From Palsa-504 sp963753195 (GTDB lineage: Bacteria; Actinomycetota; Actinomycetes; Streptosporangiales; Streptosporangiaceae): 64,000 bases of DNA. Each line of letters begins with the position of its first letter. Position 1 is the stretch's first letter. This document shows, piece by piece, positions 35,308 through 43,182 of the stretch. Under the pieces are notes generated by a model. It did no database searches and was not told where the DNA came from. It saw only the letters and a program-made list of their open reading frames with translations. The DNA is taken from assembly GCA_963753195.1 (NCBI GenBank), contig CAVWBH010000005.1, forward strand, positions 1 to 64,000, written 5' to 3'. Made by a program: the position numbers and the translations under genes.

Positions 35308-36545
35308 TTGCCCGCAGCCCCCTCGTCGTCGTCTTGCGGCAGGTCGGCGGGCGGCCCGCAGATGGCCGCCCGGCGGGCGCGCGCGGCCGCGCCGATAATG
35401 CTGTCCTCGCCGGTGTCCGCGTCGCCGGAATAAGACAGGCGCGGGATCGTGGTTCCCTCGCCGACCGTCGCGTTCTTCAGCTCGACGTAGGCGCCCAGGC
35501 GGGCGCCGGCGCCGATCCGCGTGCCCGGCCGGAGGAAGGCGAACGGGCCGATGCTGGCCCCGCTGCCGATCTCGGCGGACTCGCAGACCGAGTAGCGCAC
35601 CGTGGCGTCCGGGGCCACCGTAGTGTCCCTGAGCACGCAGTTGGGTCCCACCCGCGCCCCGGGCCCGATGGCGGTACGCCCCTCCAGGAAGGTTCCCGGC
35701 AGGACCTGGGCGTCCTCCCCCAGGGTCACGTCCACATCGATCCAGGTGGCCGCCGGGTCGACGACGGTCACCCCGGCCCGCATCCAGTCCTCCAGCAGCC
35801 GGCTGTTACAGGCCCGCCGGGCCTGCGCCAGCTGGATCCGGTCGTTCACGCCCTGGATCTCGGCCGGGTCGGTGGCCAGGACCGTGCCCGCCGAGCGCCC
35901 GTCCTGGCGCAGGATCCCCACCACGTCGGTGAGATATTCCTGGCCCTGGGCGTTGCCGGCCGCGACCCGCTCGACCGCATCGGCCAGCAGCGCGCCGTCA
36001 AACGCGTAGCAGCCGGAATTGATCTCGTCGATGGCCCGCTGCTCCGGCGTCGCGTCGGCGTCCTCAACGATCCCGGCCAGCGCGCCAGCCTCATCCCTGA
36101 CGATCCGCCCGTAGCCGGACGGGTCGCTCACCCGGGCGGTCAGCACCGTGACGGCGTTCCCGGCCGCGGTGTGCTCGCGCATCAGCGCGGCGAGCGTCCC
36201 GGGCCGGAGCAGGGGCATGTCGCCATAGGTCACGAGCACCGTGCCACACAGGACGCCAAGCGCCTCGGTCACCATGCGCACGGCATGGCCGGTTCCCCCC
36301 TGGCGGTCCTGCACGACGACCTCGGCGTCCGGCGCGCACCGCGCGGTTTCGGCGGCGACCTGCTCCCGGCCGTGCCCGGCGACGACTATCAGGTGCCGCG
36401 GATCGAGCCCGCGGGCCGTCGCGAGCACGTGCCCGAGCATGCTGCGCCCGCACAGGACGTGCAGCACCTTGGGCGTCCGTGATTTCATCCGGGTGCCCTC
36501 GCCCGCGGCGAGGACGATGACAGCGACCGGGCGAGGTTCGCTCAC
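35304..36545 (-). CDS. glmU: GlmU-like protein with intact uridyltransferase and truncated acetyltransferase domain
   Basis: GlmU normally acetylates glucosamine 1-phosphate and then forms UDP-GlcNAc. The uridyltransferase half is complete: L-A-A-G-E-G-T-R-M-K-S, Q-x-G-T-G-H-A, Y-G-D-M-P-L, G-Y-G-R-I-V. The left-handed beta-helix half keeps R in F-L-R-P-G-T and K in E-L-K-N-A, but the catalytic-base His, expected in x-H-L-S-Y, is Arg369 (P-R-L-S-Y, codon CGC at 35439-35441). After G-D-A-D-T-G-E-D-S-I-I-G-A-A the protein ends in unrelated sequence at residue 413, so the last ~80 residues, with the N-Y-D-G segment, are missing. GTG start has GAGGAG 9 nt upstream. Probably a uridyltransferase only. 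Confidence 0.87.
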   Translation of the reverse strand: MSEPRPVAVIVLAAGEGTRMKSRTPKVLHVLCGRSMLGHVLATARGLDPRHLIVVAGHGREQVAAETARCAPDAEVVVQDRQGGTGHAVRMVTEALGVLCGTVLVTYGDMPLLRPGTLAALMREHTAAGNAVTVLTARVSDPSGYGRIVRDEAGALAGIVEDADATPEQRAIDEINSGCYAFDGALLADAVERVAAGNAQGQEYLTDVVGILRQDGRSAGTVLATDPAEIQGVNDRIQLAQARRACNSRLLEDWMRAGVTVVDPAATWIDVDVTLGEDAQVLPGTFLEGRTAIGPGARVGPNCVLRDTTVAPDATVRYSVCESAEIGSGASIGPFAFLRPGTRIGAGARLGAYVELKNATVGEGTTIPRLSYSGDADTGEDSIIGAAARARRAAICGPPADLPQDDDEGAAGK

Positions 36546-36763
36546 GCGACAAGTCTCCTCGGGTAGGCCGACATCTGCGTTCCGGGGGCTCAAGGGGTAA
36601 CGCCCGCACTTACCGGTCGGGATGAGATGGCGAAGGTGTTCACCCATCCCTCATGTGCAGGATACCGCCCGGTCGCCATGATCGGACGGCGCGTCACGGT
36701 AAGCCGGACCACGCGCCGCCGCCCGGATCCAGCTCCTACCCTAGGCCCGTCGCGGCCGCGACG

Positions 36764-38617
36764 TCAGCCGGGCTGGTTCCGGCCCGGCTCGGTGGTCGCG
36801 GCGGCCTGCCCGTTGGCGTGCGTCCCGTCCGCGGCCGGGTCCGGGACCAGCTCGCTCGGCTCGAAGGCGCCTTCCCCGGCCACAGCGGCCAGCTCGCCGC
36901 CGAGCGTCTCGGGCTCAGCGACCGGGATAACCCGGCCGGTCAGCGCCGAGGCCACGGCCGCGAGCACGCACGCCCCCCCGGCGAACGCGAAGGCCACCCC
37001 CAGCCCGTCCTTGAACGGGGCGGTGATGAGCTGCGGGAAGAACTGCCGGCCGATCACATAGGCGGCGTGGGCGGTGGACAGGTGGGCCAGCACCGGGCCG
37101 AGCAGCTGCTGCATCGGGTTGTAGCCGAGGAAGGAGGCGAACAGGACGCCGATCGGCGGCAGGTGCGAGATCTGATTCGCAGCACCCGCGGGGACGCCCT
37201 GCGCGATCAGGCCGCTGGACATGGCGGTCGGCAGCTTGCTGGACAACCCGGCCACCATCAGCGTGAAGAAGACCCCGATGGACAGCACGAACGCGGTGTT
37301 CTGGAAGGTCGCGATCATGCCGCTGGCCGCGCCGCGCTGGTCCGCGGGGACGGAGTTCATCATCTCGGCGCGGTTCGGCGAGGTGAACAAGCCCGAGCCG
37401 AAGCCGTTCAGGGCCAGGATCAGGGCGAACAGCCCGTAAGAGAAGTTCACCGGCACGAGGATCAGGAACAGGAAGCTCAGCGCGGTCAGCAGCGACCCGC
37501 CCACGGTGAACGTCTTGGCGCCGAACCGGTCGGACAGGAAGCCGGACAGCGGGGCGGACAGCAGGAAACCGGCGGTCAGCGGCAGCAGGTAGATGCCCGC
37601 CCACAGCGGGGTCTTCTCAAAGCTGTACCCGTGCAGCGGCAGCCAGATGCCCTGCAGCCAGATGATCAGCATGAACTGCAGGCCGCCACGGCCGACCGCC
37701 ATCACGAAGTTGGCCAGGTTGCCCATCGCGAACGCCCGGATCCGGAACATCGACAGCTGGAACAGCGGCTCGGCGACCTTCGTCTCCACGAAGCAGAACA
37801 CGATCAGCAGGCCCAGCCCGCCGAACATCAGGCCCAGCACCTCCGGGTTGGTCCAGCCCATGGGGTGCCCGCCGTAGGGCTGCAGGCCGTAGGTGATGCC
37901 GACCAGGATGGCGATCAGGCCGACGCCGAACAGGATGTTGCCCCACCAGTCCATCCGGGCCGGCTTCTGCTCACCGATGTCCTTCAGCATGTAGAACGCC
38001 CACACAGTGGCGAACACCCCGACGGGCACCGAGACCAGGAACACGAGGTGCCAGTTGATCGGGCCGAGGACGCCGCCGAGCAGGAGCCCGACGAACGAGC
38101 CGGCGATGGCCGCGATCGCGTTCAGGCCCAGGGCCGTGCCGCGCTGGTTGGCCGGGAAGGCGTCGGTGAGGATCGCCGCGGAGTTGGCGAACAGGAACGC
38201 GCCGCCGATGCCCTGCACGATCCGCCAGATGATGAGCCACAGCGCGGCCGGGACTCCGTCCATCCAGGTGATGGCCAGGAAGATGGAGGCCACGGTGAAG
38301 ATGACGAATCCGAGGTTGTACATCTTGACCCGGCCGAACATGTCCCCGAGCCGCCCGAACGAGACCACCAGCACCGCGGTCACGACCAGGAACCCCATGA
38401 ACATCCACAGCAGGTAGCTGGTGTTGCCGGGGGCCAGCGGGTTGAGCCCGATGCCGCGGAAGATGTCCGGGAGCGCGATCAGCACGATGGACTGGTTGAT
38501 GGTGACCATCAGCACGCCCAGCGTGGTGTTCGACAGCGCGATCCACTTGTAGTGCGGCCCGATTTCAGCGCCGCGCCCGCGGGCCGGCGCTCCCGTCAAG
38601 CCCGAGTTGGCCGTCAT
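36764..38617 (-). CDS. MFS transporter, DHA2-like, large
   Basis: Predicted multi-drug or metabolite exporter of about 617 residues with 14 hydrophobic helices. First-helix block T-I-N-Q-S-I-V-L-I-A-L-P-D-I-F; motif A-like G-R-L-G-D-M-F-G-R-V; motif C-like G-S-F-V-G-L-L-L-G-G-V-L-G-P. Between the last helices is a loop of about 60 residues, and the C-terminus is a disordered Pro/Ala/Glu tail. I take ATG 38617 over the TTG three codons earlier. It is not adjacent to a regulator gene; its upstream region is locally A/T-rich and a tRNA gene lies behind it. Confidence 0.88.
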   Translation of the reverse strand: MTANSGLTGAPARGRGAEIGPHYKWIALSNTTLGVLMVTINQSIVLIALPDIFRGIGLNPLAPGNTSYLLWMFMGFLVVTAVLVVSFGRLGDMFGRVKMYNLGFVIFTVASIFLAITWMDGVPAALWLIIWRIVQGIGGAFLFANSAAILTDAFPANQRGTALGLNAIAAIAGSFVGLLLGGVLGPINWHLVFLVSVPVGVFATVWAFYMLKDIGEQKPARMDWWGNILFGVGLIAILVGITYGLQPYGGHPMGWTNPEVLGLMFGGLGLLIVFCFVETKVAEPLFQLSMFRIRAFAMGNLANFVMAVGRGGLQFMLIIWLQGIWLPLHGYSFEKTPLWAGIYLLPLTAGFLLSAPLSGFLSDRFGAKTFTVGGSLLTALSFLFLILVPVNFSYGLFALILALNGFGSGLFTSPNRAEMMNSVPADQRGAASGMIATFQNTAFVLSIGVFFTLMVAGLSSKLPTAMSSGLIAQGVPAGAANQISHLPPIGVLFASFLGYNPMQQLLGPVLAHLSTAHAAYVIGRQFFPQLITAPFKDGLGVAFAFAGGACVLAAVASALTGRVIPVAEPETLGGELAAVAGEGAFEPSELVPDPAADGTHANGQAAATTEPGRNQPG

Positions 38618-38626
38618 AGCCGGCAA

Positions 38627-38800
38627 GGCCCCCAGACGTAGTTCAGGACAGCTCTAATAACTTGCTTCGCATCAACCAACTAATCATAAGCCTGATTCCC
38701 GGCCCGGCCCCGGCTGGATCTCCGGGGACCATCCCTCCTCAGGCCGCCAGGCCGCGGCCCGGGAAATCGCTCCCGGGGTGAATCGCTGACGGGTAGACAG
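38627..38800 (-). promoter_or_regulatory. Probable promoter region of the large MFS gene
   Basis: Between the MFS start and the tRNA gene is an A/T-rich patch (about 38650-38695) in an otherwise G/C-rich window, as expected for a promoter. No specific -35/-10 pair or operator could be assigned with confidence. Confidence 0.35.
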
Positions 38801-38872
38801 CTCCCGGGGGGGGACTCGAACCTCCGTTGACGGAACCAAAATCCGTTGTCCTGCCAGCTAGACGACCCGGGA
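38801..38872 (-). tRNA. tRNA-Gln, anticodon UUG
   Basis: 72-nt cloverleaf: acceptor TCCCGGG/CCCGGGA with G73, D-stem GTCT/GGAC, anticodon stem ACGGA/TCCGT with loop TTTTGGT (anticodon TTG), T-loop TTCGAGT. The T-stem (GGAGG against CCCCC) has one A-C mismatch at the centre; CCTCC would pair fully, and the mismatch falls in an eight-base homopolymer. CCA is not encoded. tRNA-Gln also lies near glmU in mycobacteria. Confidence 0.93.
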
Positions 38873-39184
38873 TGGCCTGAGCCCTTACTCTACCTAAATC
38901 CCCTCGGCGAAGCCGGCCGCGTCGTGGTGCTGGGTGCGGGCGACGCGAGCCAGGCGCCGTCCCGGATGGCCGGGCGGGAGCGGATCACCGGCGCACCGTG
39001 ACCAGAGCGATACGTCCCGTTTCATATCTCGCATGCTGAGACACCAGGCCGCGGCACACCGCGGATTCACGCGGCTATTTGCAGAAATTTACCGGGCGGA
39101 GTATTGCCTAACCTACGGTGTCGTAGGCTACGGTTACGTAAGCGTACAAGCTCGTTTTCCCGTCGGCCACACCCGAGGAGCACG
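38873..39184 (+). promoter_or_regulatory. Promoter and operator region of the desaturase-TetR operon
   Basis: 312 nt without a gene. The last 75 nt contain CCTACGGTGTCGTAGG (39112-39127), a perfect 6-bp inverted repeat with a 4-nt spacer, and the palindrome TTACGTAA (39134-39141). Paired CTACGG-type half-sites before lipid genes are usual targets of TetR regulators, and a TetR gene lies in this operon. The short open frame at 38934-39188 is not supported. Confidence 0.55.
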
Positions 39185-40294
39185 ATGACCACTACCCCCG
39201 ATACCGTCAACGTGACCGAAGCCGCGGCTACCTCGGACCAGGCGACCGCGCCGGCCGGGCCAGCGCCCGGCGGGACGGTCGGGGGAGCCGCCAGAACCGA
39301 GCGCCGCGCGCCGAGACCGGACCTCGAAGAGGAGCCAAGCTCGGCGGTCCAGCGCTTCCTGGTTGGCCTGTTCGTCGCGGTCCCGCTGGCGGCCCTGATC
39401 GCGGCCATCCCGCTGGCGTGGGTCTGGGGCTTCCTGGGCTGGCACGACGTGGTCATTGCGCTGGTCTTCTACTGGGTCTCCGGGCTCGGCATCACGGTCG
39501 GTTTCCACCGGTACTTCACCCACAGCTCGTTCAAGGCGAAGACCGGGCTGCGCGTCGCGCTCGCCGTCGCGGGCAGCCTGGCCATCGAGGGACCGGTCAT
39601 CACCTGGGTGTCCGACCACCGCAGGCACCACAAGTACAGCGACAAGGAGGGTGACCCGCACTCGCCGTGGCGGTACGGGGACGACTGGAAGGCGCTGAGC
39701 AAGGGACTGGTGTACGCGCACGTCGGCTGGCTGTTCGACCCCAACCAGACCTCGCAGGAGAAGTTCTCGCCCGACCTGCTCGCCGACCGGCGGATCAAGC
39801 GCGTGGATGCGTTGTTCCCGGCGCTGGTAGCGGTCACGCTGCTGCTGCCCGCGCTGATCGGCGGGCTGTGGGGGATGTCCTGGCACGGCGCGCTGACCGC
39901 CTTCTTCTGGGCCAGCCTGGTCCGCGTCGCGCTGCTGCACCACGTCACCTGGTCGATCAACTCGATCTGCCACACCTTCGGCAGCGAGGAATTCGAGGTC
40001 CGCGACAGGTCGCGCAACGTCGCCTGGCTGGCCATCATGTCGTTCGGCGAGTCCTGGCACAACCTGCACCACGCCGACCCGACGTGCGCCCGGCACGGCG
40101 CGCTGAAGGGCCAGATCGACCCGAGCGCGCGGGTCATCTGGGCGTTTGAGAAGCTCGGCTGGGCCTACGACGTCCGGTGGCCCGACGAGGACCGGCTCAC
40201 GGCCAAGCGTCCCGCCACCGCTACCCGCAAACTCGGCTCGATGACACGTCGGAGCAGCCGGGTTCGTGACGCGGCGCCGGCGCAGACGCCATGA
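39185..40294 (+). CDS. Acyl-CoA/fatty acid desaturase (delta-9 type)
   Basis: Membrane di-iron desaturase introducing a double bond into acyl chains, 369 residues. The three histidine boxes are H-R-Y-F-T-H, H-R-R-H-H and H-N-L-H-H, with hydrophobic hairpins between them. ATG 39185 has GAGGAG 5 nt upstream; the frame is open upstream to 39104 but that part covers the operator region. A low-complexity Ala/Pro segment precedes the first helix. A TetR gene follows after 7 nt, suggesting feedback control of membrane unsaturation. Confidence 0.93.
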   Translation: MTTTPDTVNVTEAAATSDQATAPAGPAPGGTVGGAARTERRAPRPDLEEEPSSAVQRFLVGLFVAVPLAALIAAIPLAWVWGFLGWHDVVIALVFYWVSGLGITVGFHRYFTHSSFKAKTGLRVALAVAGSLAIEGPVITWVSDHRRHHKYSDKEGDPHSPWRYGDDWKALSKGLVYAHVGWLFDPNQTSQEKFSPDLLADRRIKRVDALFPALVAVTLLLPALIGGLWGMSWHGALTAFFWASLVRVALLHHVTWSINSICHTFGSEEFEVRDRSRNVAWLAIMSFGESWHNLHHADPTCARHGALKGQIDPSARVIWAFEKLGWAYDVRWPDEDRLTAKRPATATRKLGSMTRRSSRVRDAAPAQTP

Positions 40295-40301
40295 TGGACC
40301 G

Positions 40302-40922
40302 GTGAGCGCCCAGCCGCCGAGACCCGGCCGCAAGAGGATGACCGGAAAAGAGCGGCGGGAGCAGCTGCTCGACATCGGGCGGCGGCTGTTTGCCGAGCGC
40401 GGGTTCGAGGGGACCTCGATCGAGGAGATCGCCGCCCAGGCTGACGTGTCCAAGCCGGTGGTGTACGAGCACTTCGGCGGCAAGGAGGGGCTCTACGCGG
40501 TGGTGGTCGACCGGGAGGTCGAACGGCTGCTGACCATGGCCACCTCGCTGCTGGACGGCGATCATTCCCGGGACAAGTTCGAGGTCGCGGCGGTGTCCCT
40601 GTTCCGGTACATCGACGACAACGCCGACGGATTCCGCATCCTGGTCCGGGACTCCAGCCCCGGCTCGAAGACGGGCACCTACGGCACGCTGCTGAGCGAC
40701 ATCGCCGGCCAGGTGGAGTACATCCTCGGCGACTTCCTGCTGTCCCGCGGCCATGATCCCAAGGTCGCGCCGCTCTACGCGCAGATGCTGGTCGGCATGG
40801 TCGCCTTCGCCGGGCAGTGGTGGCTCGACGCCCGCAAGCCCAGGCTGGAGGAGGTCGCCGCCGACCTCATCGACCTGGCCTGGAACGGCCTGTCCCACCT
40901 GGACGCCAACGGCCGGGGGTAA
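40302..40922 (+). CDS. TetR/AcrR-family transcriptional regulator
   Basis: Dimeric repressor of 206 residues. The N-terminal helix-turn-helix is T-S-I-E-E-I-A-A-Q-A-D-V-S-K-P-V-V-Y-E-H-F; the C-terminal ligand domain has a C-terminal hydrophobic block Y-A-Q-M-L-V-G-M-V-A-F-A-G-Q-W-W. GTG 40302 follows the desaturase stop by 7 nt; ATG 40338 is an alternative. Its likely target is the inverted repeat before the desaturase gene, and its ligand may be an acyl-CoA; both are inferences from context. Confidence 0.88.
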   Translation: MSAQPPRPGRKRMTGKERREQLLDIGRRLFAERGFEGTSIEEIAAQADVSKPVVYEHFGGKEGLYAVVVDREVERLLTMATSLLDGDHSRDKFEVAAVSLFRYIDDNADGFRILVRDSSPGSKTGTYGTLLSDIAGQVEYILGDFLLSRGHDPKVAPLYAQMLVGMVAFAGQWWLDARKPRLEEVAADLIDLAWNGLSHLDANGRG

Positions 40923-41368
40923 CGCGCCTGGCGCGCCCCGGGGGCCAGGGTGACGGTGCCCTGGCCGCTCGGCGCGGTCGGCAGGCCCGCGGCCGACCAG
41001 GCGCGGAACCCGCCGATCACGTCGGTGGCGCGGCGCAGGCCCAGGTCCTGCAGAGACGCCGCGGCCAGGCTGGAGGTGTACCCGTCCATGCAGAAGACGA
41101 TGATCCGGTGGTCATACCTGGTGACCCACGGCAGCCGGGCGTCGCAGCCGGGATCCAGCCGCCACTCCAGGTGGTTGCGCTCCACGATCACCGATCCGGG
41201 GATCTCGCCGTGCTCGGCTCGCTGCGCGGCGGGCCGGATGTCGACGAGCACGGCTCCCTCGCCGCGTTCGGCGAAGGCCTCCCGCGGCGTCAGCCGCAGC
41301 AGCTGCCCGCGCGCGGCGGCGAGGATCTCCTCGATGCCGCGCGCGCCGGCCGGCCTGACCGCTACCAC
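40775..41368 (-). CDS. Rhodanese-like sulfurtransferase
   Basis: Single rhodanese domain (about residues 20-125) with the active-site loop V-F-C-M-D-G-Y-T-S (catalytic Cys) and upstream V-L-V-D-I-R-P. It would move sulfane sulfur. GTG start overlaps the cysteine dioxygenase stop by 7 nt, so the two are coupled and probably act together in cysteine sulfur breakdown. The last ~60 residues, after G-Q-G-T-V-T-L, have no family similarity and run 148 nt antisense into the convergent TetR gene, so the annotated 3' end may not be the functional one. Confidence 0.8.
   Translation of the reverse strand: MVAVRPAGARGIEEILAAARGQLLRLTPREAFAERGEGAVLVDIRPAAQRAEHGEIPGSVIVERNHLEWRLDPGCDARLPWVTRYDHRIIVFCMDGYTSSLAAASLQDLGLRRATDVIGGFRAWSAAGLPTAPSGQGTVTLAPGARQARYPRPLASRWDRPFQARSMRSAATSSSLGLRASSHHCPAKATMPTSICA
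40927..40949. terminator. Possible terminator hairpin after the TetR gene
   Basis: Arms CCTGGC and GCCAGG, six pairs, with a G/C-rich loop, start 5 nt after the TetR stop codon. There is no T-run. It lies inside the poorly conserved tail of the convergent rhodanese frame. Confidence 0.35.
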
Positions 41369-41919
41369 GCCGCGGCACCCTCCGTGCCCAGCTTGACCAG
41401 GCCGCCCGCGGTCAGCTCGTAGCGGGTCATCTCCGGGAGCGGCGGCGAGTACGCGTGCACGCTCACCGCGACCGAGGCGGCGGCGGCGTTGCGGACGTCG
41501 TGGATGTAGCGGGGACCGAAGGCGCGCGACCCGCCCGCCCCGACCGGCTTGGCCAGCACCTGCCCCGTGGCCACGCCCCCGGTGACCCGGCGTTCCATCA
41601 AGGTGCCCAAGACCACCGCGAACGCCCCCGCCGACCCCCCGTGGTCATGGAATCCGGTGGCCTGCCCGGGCAGCCAGCTGATCAGCCAGACCTCGTGGCT
41701 GTCGTCGAGGTGAATCCGCTCGTACCAGCGGCCCGCCGGATTGAGCCGGACCCTCGTCAGCCAGTCTGCCGGGCTGGCCGCCAGGCGGCGTACCACGTCG
41801 CCGAGCTGCCGGGCCCCCAACTGCCGGGCCCCCAACTGCTGGGTCCGCGACTGCTGGGCAGGGAGCAGGCGCGCTGGCAGCGCGCTGGCGGGTGACGTCG
41901 GGTGGGTCATGGTGCTCAT
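41362..41919 (-). CDS. Cysteine dioxygenase type I family protein
   Basis: Non-heme iron cupin oxidising cysteine to cysteine sulfinate, 185 residues. The metal-binding block is G-F-H-D-H-G-G-S-A-G-A-F-x-V-x-x-G; the third His is expected in Y-I-H-D-V-R-N. W-Y-E-R-I and W-L-P-G-Q-A-T-G also fit actinobacterial members. The ATG has GGAGAG 6 nt upstream. The N-terminus contains a five-residue repeat (L-G-A-R-Q) encoded by 15-nt DNA units. Cotranscribed with the rhodanese gene, a pairing that points to cysteine detoxification. Confidence 0.88.
   Translation of the reverse strand: MSTMTHPTSPASALPARLLPAQQSRTQQLGARQLGARQLGDVVRRLAASPADWLTRVRLNPAGRWYERIHLDDSHEVWLISWLPGQATGFHDHGGSAGAFAVVLGTLMERRVTGGVATGQVLAKPVGAGGSRAFGPRYIHDVRNAAAASVAVSVHAYSPPLPEMTRYELTAGGLVKLGTEGAAAW
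41806..41850. repeat. 15-nt tandem repeat in the cysteine dioxygenase gene
   Basis: Two identical units ctgccgggcccccaa at 41806 and 41821 and one diverged unit at 41836. It is in frame, adding the five residues Q-L-G-A-R each time, before the cupin domain. Confidence 0.85.
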
Positions 41920-42251
41920 GTGGTTCTCTCCTCACGTCTTGCGGCTGGCTGCGGGAGGCCAGTGGAAAGTGGCGAAACGAAGTGGCCGACGCGCCGGTGG
42001 GCCGGACGCCGGGTGACCAGGCGAGCCTGGCGACCGGCGAGCTGGGCCGGACGAGCCGGAAAGGCGGAACGAGCCGGGCCGGTCAGAGCGAGTCGGCCGG
42101 ACACCACGGGACGTGACACGCCAGCGAGAAGACGCCGGCGGGAACGCTGTGACGGCACGGCACTGATCGGCTGAGCACTGAGCGGCTTAGCAGTGATCGA
42201 ATAGGCAGGCCACGGCGCATGCCGTGATACTGCCAGAGTTTCCCTACAAAA
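41920..42251. other. Intergenic stretch between cysteine dioxygenase and methyltransferase genes
   Basis: 332 nt with no convincing gene. It must contain the minus-strand promoter of the cysteine dioxygenase gene. Near 42160-42200 there are two imperfect 15-bp direct repeats (ggctgagcactgagc and ggcttagcagtgatc) of unknown meaning. Short open frames here have shadow-like composition. Confidence 0.4.
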
Positions 42252-43088
42252 TCAATGGGAAAAATCCGGTAACTTGGCCCGGTGGGCGACGGCGAACACC
42301 CGGCGGAACGGGAAAACCGTGCCGAACGAACTCGACGGATACGCCGCGCGGAGCCGCTCGCCGTACTCGGCCAGGAAGTCCCCGGCCGATCCGGCGTCGA
42401 GCACAGCCAGGACCGGACGCAATCCCGTGCCCTTGTACCACTCGAGCACCGGATCGCCTCCCTCCAGGATGTGCACGTACGTCGTCTCCCACGCGTCGAC
42501 CTCGAGGCCGGCCTCGGCCAGCAGCTCGGCGTAGCCGGCCGGATCGGCCGACTGACGGTTCAGCTCCGCGTCCCGCAGCAGCGGGTGCCACCGGGCCGAG
42601 GCAGCCATCTCGCGCAAGATCACGTGCGATGGCTGATCGAAGTTCCCCGGGACCTGGATGGCCAGCCAGCCGTCCTCGGCCAGCCAGCCCGCCCAGCGGA
42701 GCAGCAGCTCGCGATGGCCGGGCACCCACTGCAGGACCGCGTTGCAGACGATCACGTCGGGCAGGCTCTGCGGCTCCCAGTGCCGCACGTCGTCGAGCAT
42801 GAACGACAGCCCGGGTGCGTGGCTGGCGTGGACCGGGCCGGACCCGGCAGGCCGCCGGACGGCCGCGGGGATCAGCTTCCGTGCCGCCTCGATCATCGGC
42901 GGCGAGCTGTCGACACCGATCACCTCGGCGGACGGCCAGCGGTCCGCGAGCAGGGCCGTCAGGTTTCCCGGGCCGCAGCCCAGGTCGACCACGCGGGTGG
43001 GCAGCTCGGCGCCGACCCTGGCGAGCAGGTCAACGAACGGCCTGGCGCGCTCGCCGCCAAACCGCAGGTACTGGGTCGCGTCCCACAT
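42252..43088 (-). CDS. tam: Trans-aconitate 2-methyltransferase family SAM-dependent methyltransferase
   Basis: Class I methyltransferase of 278 residues. The N-terminal M-W-D-A-T-Q-Y-L-R-F-G block is characteristic of trans-aconitate methyltransferases; motif I is V-V-D-L-G-C-G-P-G-N near residue 36; C-N-A-V-L-Q-W-V and I-Q-V-P-G-N-F-D complete the match. It would methylate trans-aconitate, an inhibitor of aconitase. ATG 43088 has GAAGGA upstream; the frame continues open to 43700 but that part is antisense to marR. It is divergent from marR with a shared operator between. Confidence 0.9.
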   Translation of the reverse strand: MWDATQYLRFGGERARPFVDLLARVGAELPTRVVDLGCGPGNLTALLADRWPSAEVIGVDSSPPMIEAARKLIPAAVRRPAGSGPVHASHAPGLSFMLDDVRHWEPQSLPDVIVCNAVLQWVPGHRELLLRWAGWLAEDGWLAIQVPGNFDQPSHVILREMAASARWHPLLRDAELNRQSADPAGYAELLAEAGLEVDAWETTYVHILEGGDPVLEWYKGTGLRPVLAVLDAGSAGDFLAEYGERLRAAYPSSSFGTVFPFRRVFAVAHRAKLPDFSH

Positions 43089-43154
43089 CGCGGCTAATCC
43101 TTCTTCACTACCGCAGGCCCCTGCCCGGTGATTCCCCTTGTACCCGACCAGCAG

Positions 43155-43168
43155 TCTTGACGTCAAGA
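43155..43168. promoter_or_regulatory. Perfect 14-bp palindrome TCTTGACGTCAAGA, likely MarR operator
   Basis: Lies in the 94-nt gap between divergent tam and marR, 14 bp before the marR ATG. Length, perfect symmetry and the CTTGA-TCAAG arms suit a MarR dimer site. It is placed to control both genes. Confidence 0.7.
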
Positions 43169-43182
43169 GATACGCTCTACTA

